Assembly: GCA_029219425.1 (NCBI GenBank)
Contig: JAQXTJ010000039.1
Location: forward strand, 1 to 32,515
Source: Bacteroidales bacterium
GTDB lineage: Bacteria > Bacteroidota > Bacteroidia > Bacteroidales > Muribaculaceae
DNA length: 32,515 nt
Direction: 5' to 3'
The translations under genes and the position numbers were made by a program. Shown here piece by piece: positions 26,349 to 32,515 of this stretch (positions are counted from its first letter, which is position 1; the number at the start of each line of letters is the position of its first letter). The notes under the pieces were generated by a model. That model was not told the DNA's origin. It ran no database searches and saw only the letters and a program-made list of their open reading frames with translations.

Positions 26349-29138
26349 TCAGCCGAGGTGGAGCTTGGGGCGGAGGTAGGTGCCGGTGATGCTGGCGGGG
26401 CATGAGGCAATCTCCTCGGGGGTGCCGGTGGCTACTACTTCGCCGCCGGCGTCGCCACCGTCGGGACCCATGTCGATGATGTGGTCGGCACACTTAATCA
26501 CGTCCATGTTGTGCTCAATGATGATTATGCTGTGGCCATTGTCGATGAGCTGGTTGAATGATTTCATGAGCGTGTTGATGTCGTGGAAGTGCAGTCCGGT
26601 GGTAGGCTCGTCGAAGATGAACAGGGAGGGGGCGTGCTTCTCACCGGTGAGGTAGTAGGCGAGCTTCACTCGCTGGTTCTCGCCGCCCGAGAGGGTAGAT
26701 GACGACTGGCCGAGCTTTATGTAGCCCAGTCCCACGTCTTGCAGTGGCTTCAGCCGGCTCACAATTTTTTTCTCAACAGAGCCTTTATGCTCACCGAAAA
26801 ACTCGATTGCCTGGTTCACGGTCATGTCGAGAATGTCGCTGATGGTTTTTCCGCGATAGAGTACTTCGAGTGCGCTCTTGGAGTATCGCTTGCCGTGGCA
26901 GCACTCACATTGCAGGGTGATGTCGGCCATAAACTGCATTTCGATGGTGATAGTGCCCTCGCCCTTGCACTCCTCGCAGCGTCCGCCGGGGGAGTTGAAG
27001 GAGAAGAAGCCGGGAGCGTAGCCCATCTGTTGCGACAGCTGCTGCTCGGAATAGAGACGGCGAATTTCGTCGAATGCCTTCAGGTAGGTGGCTGGATTGC
27101 TGCGTGTGGATTTGCCGATGGGCGACTGATCGACAAATTCCACCTTAGTGATTGAATTGAGGTCGCCGCGCATCGCCTTGTGCACGCCCGGATTGTCGGC
27201 AGCCTCGCCGAAGTGGCGCATGAGGGCACGATAGAGGGTGTCTTTCACAAGGGTGGATTTTCCCGAACCGCTCACGCCTGTGACCACTGTGAGTACACCA
27301 AGAGGGAAGCGCACGGTGACTTGCTTGAGGTTGTTGGCAGCAGCACCGACGACTTCGATATAGTTGGTCCACTTGCGGCGGAAGCGAGGCAGTGGAATCT
27401 CGCGCTCGCCATTCAGATATTGCAGGGTGTAGCTCGATGTGGCTTTAGCAAGGCTCGCCACATCGCCCTGATATATTACCTCGCCGCCGTGGCGACCCGC
27501 TTCGGGACCAATGTCGATGAGATAGTCGGCATTGCGGATAATATCCTCGTCGTGCTCCACCACGATAACGGTGTTGCCAAGGTCGCGGAGCGACTTCAGC
27601 ACGCTTATTAGTCGGAATGTGTCGCGCGAATGGAGTCCAATGCTTGGCTCATCGAGGATATACATGGAGCCTACGAGGCTGCTTCCGAGCGAAGTGGCAA
27701 GGTTGATGCGCTGGCTCTCACCGCCCGAGAGGGTGGAGGAGAGGCGGTCGAGGGTGAGATAGCCCAGTCCCACCTCGTTCATGAAGCCGAGGCGGCTGCG
27801 GATTTCCACAAGCAGACGCTTGGCAACCTTGGCTTCGGTGGCCGACAGCTCAAGGCAGTTGAACCACTCGGTGAGGTCCTTGATGGGCATTTTCACAAGG
27901 TCGGTGATAGAGCAACCGCTGATTTTCACGAATGAAGCTTCGCGCTTGAGGCGCGAGCCGCGGCACTCGGGGCATAGAGTCTTGCCGCGGTAGCGGGCAA
28001 GGAGCACGCGATACTGAATGTTGTAGGCTTTGCTCTCTATATATCGGAAGAATCCGTCGATTCCTGGGAATTGCTTGTTGCCATGCCACAGCAGCTCCTT
28101 CTGCTCGTCGGTGAGCTGGAAGTAGGGCTTGTGAATGGGGAAGTCGTTCTCGGCGGCGATGTGGATAAACTCGCGCTTCCACTCGCCCATTTTCTCGCCG
28201 CGCCAGCAATACACCGCGCCGTCGTTGATCGACAGCGACTTGTCGGGCACCACCAGGTCCTCGTCGATGCCTATCACGCGCCCGAATCCCTCGCAGCGAG
28301 GACAGGCGCCGATGGGATTATTGAAGTTGAACATCAAGTCGGTGGGTTCCTTAAACTCGATGCCATCGGCCTCGAAGCGTTTTGAAAAATGCAGTTCTTG
28401 GATTCCGTCGGGAGTCCAAAACTTTAGCAGACACTCATCGTGACCCTCGAAGAAAGCAGTTTCTATGGAGTCGAAAATGCGGCCATCGTCGTCGGGCGAG
28501 TCGCTCACGGCAAGGCGGTCGATGAGCAGGTTGTAGGAGGCTTTCAGCGCTTTCTTGTCGGCGACAACGTCGGCAATCTGAAGGAAAGAACCATCTTTTT
28601 CGAGGCGAGAGAAACCCTCCTTGGTGAGTACCTCGAGGTGCTGGGCGAGAGAGCGGCCCTCGGGCAGAACAATGCGAGTGAGGATAGCGAGGCGAGTGCC
28701 GGCGGGATAGGAGTGAATGGCTTCGATTACATCCTCGGGCGTGTGTCGCTTCACCACTTCGCCCGAAATGGGGGAATACGTCTTGCCCACGCGGGCAAAA
28801 AGCATGCGCAGGTAGTCGTAGATTTCGGTTGATGTGCCCACGGTGCTACGGGAGTTGCGTGTGTTCACCTTTTGCTCAATGGCGATTGCCGGTGGCAGAC
28901 CCTTCATGAAGTCGCACTCGGGCTTCGCCATCTTGCCGAGAAACTGGCGGGCGTAGGAGGAGAGGCTCTCCACATACCGGCGCTGGCCTTCGGCGTAGAG
29001 CGTGTCGAATGCCAAAGAGGATTTGCCCGAGCCTGAGAGTCCGGTGATTACTACAAACTTATTTCGAGGAATAGCCACGTCGATATTCTTGAGGTTATTG
29101 ACGCGGGCGCCCTTCACTATAATGTCGTTTTCAGCCAT
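26349..29138 (-). CDS. uvrA: Excinuclease ABC subunit UvrA
   Basis: 929 aa; two Walker A ([20 protein letters not shown]), two ABC signatures ([24 protein letters not shown]), zinc-binding CPRCEG/CPEC, CEECKG/CECCHG. Confidence 0.98.
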   Translation of the reverse strand: MAENDIIVKGARVNNLKNIDVAIPRNKFVVITGLSGSGKSSLAFDTLYAEGQRRYVESLSSYARQFLGKMAKPECDFMKGLPPAIAIEQKVNTRNSRSTVGTSTEIYDYLRMLFARVGKTYSPISGEVVKRHTPEDVIEAIHSYPAGTRLAILTRIVLPEGRSLAQHLEVLTKEGFSRLEKDGSFLQIADVVADKKALKASYNLLIDRLAVSDSPDDDGRIFDSIETAFFEGHDECLLKFWTPDGIQELHFSKRFEADGIEFKEPTDLMFNFNNPIGACPRCEGFGRVIGIDEDLVVPDKSLSINDGAVYCWRGEKMGEWKREFIHIAAENDFPIHKPYFQLTDEQKELLWHGNKQFPGIDGFFRYIESKAYNIQYRVLLARYRGKTLCPECRGSRLKREASFVKISGCSITDLVKMPIKDLTEWFNCLELSATEAKVAKRLLVEIRSRLGFMNEVGLGYLTLDRLSSTLSGGESQRINLATSLGSSLVGSMYILDEPSIGLHSRDTFRLISVLKSLRDLGNTVIVVEHDEDIIRNADYLIDIGPEAGRHGGEVIYQGDVASLAKATSSYTLQYLNGEREIPLPRFRRKWTNYIEVVGAAANNLKQVTVRFPLGVLTVVTGVSGSGKSTLVKDTLYRALMRHFGEAADNPGVHKAMRGDLNSITKVEFVDQSPIGKSTRSNPATYLKAFDEIRRLYSEQQLSQQMGYAPGFFSFNSPGGRCEECKGEGTITIEMQFMADITLQCECCHGKRYSKSALEVLYRGKTISDILDMTVNQAIEFFGEHKGSVEKKIVSRLKPLQDVGLGYIKLGQSSSTLSGGENQRVKLAYYLTGEKHAPSLFIFDEPTTGLHFHDINTLMKSFNQLIDNGHSIIIIEHNMDVIKCADHIIDMGPDGGDAGGEVVATGTPEEIASCPASITGTYLRPKLHLG

Positions 29139-29165
29139 ATCTATCGTTGCATTGTTTCAAACTGC

Positions 29166-29332
29166 AAAGATAGTGCAAATTGAAATCAAAAGCAACAAGC
29201 TTGCTTGATTGATTTTGATGAGATGCCGCCTGTCTTATCCAAAGATAGTGCAAATTGAAATCAAAAGCAACAAGCTTGCTTGATTGATTTTGATGAAATG
29301 CCGCCTATCTTATCTAAAGATAGTGCAAATTG
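29166..29332. repeat. 75-bp tandem direct repeat, about 2.2 copies, over the uvrA upstream region
   Basis: AAAGATAGTGCAAATTG... begins at 29166, 29241 and 29316; copies 1 and 2 differ at only a few positions; the third is truncated at 17 bp. Confidence 0.9.
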
Positions 29333-29358
29333 CTGAGAAATTATAGCAATGATTGTAG

Positions 29359-31305
29359 TTATGCCCAGGCATCGAAGCGGCCGTCGTCGTCGGGAGGCTT
29401 GGGGGTGTCTTCTTCGTCATTGTCGGTGTCGCTGATGGTGAAGTCGTCGGAATCGAAGACGGGACAGTAGTATTGTTCTATCTCGGCGGCAAATTCGGTG
29501 AGGCGGCCATGGGTGTAAGCTATCACGGTTTCGGCCAGGAGCTTCTTTGAGCCAAGTCGGGCGCCATTGAGGGCGAGGTGGTCGCAGAAACTTTGGTCGG
29601 CATCGATATAGTGGTCGTGCACCATGGCGTACATTTTTTCGTAGGCTTGCTGATTATCCCAAAGCGCGGCACGGGCATACCACTTCCATGCCGTTTGGTC
29701 GTCCTCCTCCCGGTTGAGGTCGCCATAATAGTACACTTGCCCCAGAAGAAATGCTGCGGAGGAGCTGCCCCAGGAGTGAGCCTTTTCGAGCATATCGATT
29801 ATCTCCTGTGCCAGCTCATCGGTGCGCTGCTCATCGCTGAGGGCTGTGAATTCGTCTATTTCCATTGCGGCAAGCTGTGAGAAGCACTCAGGGCTGTGAT
29901 GCTTTGTGCCCTCGTAGATCACATCCCTGAACTCAGGGAGATTGGTCACGGTGCCGTCGTCGCCGAATTTGGCCTTCATCAGTGCAAGGTCGTACCAGGC
30001 ATCGGCTACTCCCATGCGGGCTGCGTGGGTGAGATAGTCGCCAGCATCGGGCCGGTTGAGGCTGTTGAGCGCAAGGCCTATGTAGTAGAGCGACAGGCCC
30101 GATGGCGTGCCGGCTTTAGCATCGCGGTCGCGAAGGCCACGGGCGGCCTCAAGAGCCGTTGTCGGGTCGGTGGAACTGCCATGATGGCCATAGAGGAGGT
30201 GATTGAGCTGCAGCACTGCGGCAAAGTCGCTCTCATGCTCCAGGGCTTCGAGGAGAAGCTGCTTCGACTTAGAGCGATCGACCATGCCCATGTCGCCAAA
30301 GTCCCACGCCAGCGAGAGGGCAGCCGTGGCATCGTAGAGCCCCTGGTCTTGGGCCATCTGAAGATACTTCAGTGATATTGTGCCTGAATTCTCGTCAACC
30401 TTCTTGATGTCATGATAGCGGCCGTAGGCAAACTGTGCATAGCGGTTGCCGGCATCGGCGGCGCGGCGAATCATCTCAATTGACTCATCGCTGAGCATAA
30501 ACACCGAGCTGCGCATATAGAACACGCGCAGGAAGTATTTTGCCGCTTTCTCGCTCATCACGGTGGAGAAAGTGAGGGCGGTGGCAACGAGTTCGTCGAA
30601 GCGCATATTCTCAAACAAATCGCCATATCGCGGCTCATCGAGGCACAGATGCACCGAGTGCAATTCACGGCCGCGGTGATAGTCGTGAGTCTCGTTGAGT
30701 CCCAGCTTGAACACATGGCCGCTGCAGTCGCAGAACAGCAGGTGCTCATCGTCGGCCACGGTGACGTAGGCATGTCCGTTGAACGAATAGCGTCCGTCAG
30801 AGCCGGCGTCGGCGATGTGCTTGGTGAAAACGTCGCTGTATTTTTCTATGGGATGCCCATAGTCGTCGTAGTCGTAAAGAGTCATTGCCCACTTCCATGG
30901 GGCGCGTTTCAGCGCGTCGGGGGCGCATGGCTCGATGAATGTGTCGTCGGCCCACCGTCCGTCGCAATCTTTAATCCACTGTTCATGATGCACGGTGCAT
31001 TTCTCGTAGTGTCCCACGCGGTCGCAGTGAATCACCCGGCCACAGGAGTCGAACTCGGCTGTAGCCATCACCTCCTCGTAGGAGCCATTTATCCACACAG
31101 ACTCCACCGCCTCCCACTTTTTGTGAGTGAGAGTGAAGCCACGGCCGTGGCGCTTGCCGTGGGCGAACTCGCCGGCATAGAAATGCAGGTCATCGCCCAG
31201 GGTGATTATACCCAAGCCATGAGGAGTGAGGGAGTCGGCGAGAGTTTCGCCTTGGTAGCGACTGCCGTCGGGCAACGCAAGCCATTTTTCGGGATATAGG
31301 TTCAT
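29359..31305 (-). CDS. MORN-like/Sel1-like repeat protein
   Basis: N-term MNLYPEKWLALPDGSRYQGETLADSLTPHGLGIITLGDDLHFYAGEFAHGKRHGRGFTL (MORN-like); C-term Sel1-like repeats AADAGNRYAQFAYGRYHDIKK, AHSWGSSSAAFLLGQVYYYGDLNREEDDQTAWKWYARAALWDNQQAYEKMY. Start chosen inside longer ORF. Confidence 0.75.
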   Translation of the reverse strand: MNLYPEKWLALPDGSRYQGETLADSLTPHGLGIITLGDDLHFYAGEFAHGKRHGRGFTLTHKKWEAVESVWINGSYEEVMATAEFDSCGRVIHCDRVGHYEKCTVHHEQWIKDCDGRWADDTFIEPCAPDALKRAPWKWAMTLYDYDDYGHPIEKYSDVFTKHIADAGSDGRYSFNGHAYVTVADDEHLLFCDCSGHVFKLGLNETHDYHRGRELHSVHLCLDEPRYGDLFENMRFDELVATALTFSTVMSEKAAKYFLRVFYMRSSVFMLSDESIEMIRRAADAGNRYAQFAYGRYHDIKKVDENSGTISLKYLQMAQDQGLYDATAALSLAWDFGDMGMVDRSKSKQLLLEALEHESDFAAVLQLNHLLYGHHGSSTDPTTALEAARGLRDRDAKAGTPSGLSLYYIGLALNSLNRPDAGDYLTHAARMGVADAWYDLALMKAKFGDDGTVTNLPEFRDVIYEGTKHHSPECFSQLAAMEIDEFTALSDEQRTDELAQEIIDMLEKAHSWGSSSAAFLLGQVYYYGDLNREEDDQTAWKWYARAALWDNQQAYEKMYAMVHDHYIDADQSFCDHLALNGARLGSKKLLAETVIAYTHGRLTEFAAEIEQYYCPVFDSDDFTISDTDNDEEDTPKPPDDDGRFDAWA

Positions 31306-31371
31306 AATAACAGATATTAGAGGGTTAGTTGGTATTTGTTCGCAAATATAACAAGAAAAAATGAGATTGAC

Positions 31372-31426
31372 AAAAAAAACGTGTGTGGTGGAGCGACGAC
31401 CGGGAAAGTTGCTCCCCCCACACACG
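31372..31426 (-). terminator. Rho-independent terminator downstream of VWA gene (minus strand)
   Basis: CGTGTGTGG-TGGAGC (31380-31394) pairs with GCTCCCCCCACACACG (31411-31426); on the minus strand followed by TTTTTTTTG. Confidence 0.75.
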
Positions 31427-31489
31427 GCGACAATAAAAAGCACTCGAAAAATAACAGATAATAAACTAAATAGCACCCGAAATGTTATG

Positions 31490-32218
31490 TCAAATATCGT
31501 TGAGGCTCTCCTCGTCGAAAGCCTCGTCAGCCATATTGGTGTAGGCCCTCTTGCGCTCGTAGTCGGCCATAGGGGCGGCATCACCGGTCATCTCGGCCTC
31601 TTTCACGTTCTGGAGTCGGGAGAAGAATTTCATGCGGGCTCTTGAGTCGTAATGCATGGTGCGTAGTGCGCCCTCGCTCGAGTAGTCGAAGTTGCGTGCG
31701 TTGCGAATGGATAGTGTCATAGCCACCTCAATTGAGTCCTGGTTGGCTCCCATATAGGTGAAAGTCCAGCCCTCGCCGCGCAGTTTCTCCACCAGCGCCT
31801 TGATGCTTGCGCCATTGTATTCGTGAGAGGCGTTCTCGTAGCCATCGGTGATGATAGTCACCACCACCACGGCATCGTCGATAGCCTTCACCTGTTTCTG
31901 CATAGCGGTGAGGGTGAATCCCATGGCATCGTAGAGCGGTGTGCAGCAGCAAGGCTCGAAGTCGTGCAGCCTCAATGGCTTGGCCTCGGCGGCCGGTGTC
32001 TTGTCGAAAACATATCGTGTCTCGCAGCTGCAAAAGGTTACGAGCGTCACGTAGTGGTCCTGGGTGTCGGCGAAGTGCTCCTGAGCTTTCTTGATTCCTG
32101 CAAGAGTTTCATTGAATCCATCCACGGCAGCCTTGCGAATCGACGACATAGAGCCGCTGCGGTCGAGAATAATAACATTGAATACTTGAGTCTTTTTGAA
32201 ATCTTGTTTCGTTTCCAT
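31490..32218 (-). CDS. VWA domain-containing protein (cytoplasmic)
   Basis: MIDAS motif elements: VIILDRSGSMSS, CTPLYDAMG, VTIITDGYEN; no signal peptide. Confidence 0.85.
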   Translation of the reverse strand: METKQDFKKTQVFNVIILDRSGSMSSIRKAAVDGFNETLAGIKKAQEHFADTQDHYVTLVTFCSCETRYVFDKTPAAEAKPLRLHDFEPCCCTPLYDAMGFTLTAMQKQVKAIDDAVVVVTIITDGYENASHEYNGASIKALVEKLRGEGWTFTYMGANQDSIEVAMTLSIRNARNFDYSSEGALRTMHYDSRARMKFFSRLQNVKEAEMTGDAAPMADYERKRAYTNMADEAFDEESLNDI

Positions 32219-32423
32219 ATTTGTTGAAAATTTAATATTGCGTTGTTTCGCTATCTATGTATAGAGATAGAGAAAGGTAACCCATTCTATCAGATAAAAA
32301 TAAAAAATTTTTGATAAATGAAAGTTATTCAACTTCTACTGAGAACTTCCAAATAATAACTAACATACGGCATAAACCGAAAATAATATAGGAAAAATGC
32401 GGTTATTTTTCCGAATAATTATG

Positions 32424-32431
32424 TATCTTTG
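32424..32431 (+). promoter_or_regulatory. Bacteroidetes -7 promoter element (TATCTTTG) for a gene beyond the window
   Basis: TATCTTTGTGC in AT-rich sequence, no ORF downstream within window. Confidence 0.4.
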
Positions 32432-32515
32432 TGCACTTTTTTAGAATCGAATAACTTAAAGAATGGAATGCAAAATCACACATTTATAAAAAACAAACAA
32501 TATTAACTATGATTA

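Noticed and set aside
29166-29332. Possible CRISPR array
   Set aside because: Only about two contiguous 75-bp direct repeats without unique spacers; no cas genes.
32250-32275. Small palindrome CTATCTATGTATAGAGATAG upstream of VWA gene
   Set aside because: Short 6-bp stem in AT-rich DNA; insufficient support as an operator.

Overview
Chromosomal segment of a Bacteroidales bacterium, probably Muribaculaceae-like (judged from gene content, DUF families and TTTG/TAnnTTTG promoter motifs; no taxonomic search was possible). Left end: an L-FucNAc-type sugar nucleotide operon (fnlA/capD-like partial, wbuC cupin, fnlB/capF, fnlC/wecB-like), interrupted between fnlB and fnlC by about 1.2 kb of decayed genes. 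The middle holds mostly core or housekeeping genes (YccF, YgbA-like, FKBP, TIGR04076, HXXEE, DUF4290, rimM, OmpA-like, proS, LysE, TPR, DUF4293, nhaD). The right part is mostly minus strand: a large CGP-type exported protein plus a DUF3142-like lipoprotein, a LytTR regulator coupled to a phosphodiester glycosidase-like membrane protein, an ECF sigma/anti-sigma-like locus with two paralogous outer-membrane proteins, uvrA with a 75-bp tandem repeat over its promoter, a MORN/Sel1-like protein and a VWA protein. No tRNA, rRNA, CRISPR array or intact mobile element was recognised. The strongest unexpected signal is the 2410-3600 gene graveyard. It contains a GxxExxY remnant, a possible UDG-like remnant, and a zeta-toxin-like kinase that kept both termini but lost its Walker A core, next to an intact small partner ORF with its own promoter.
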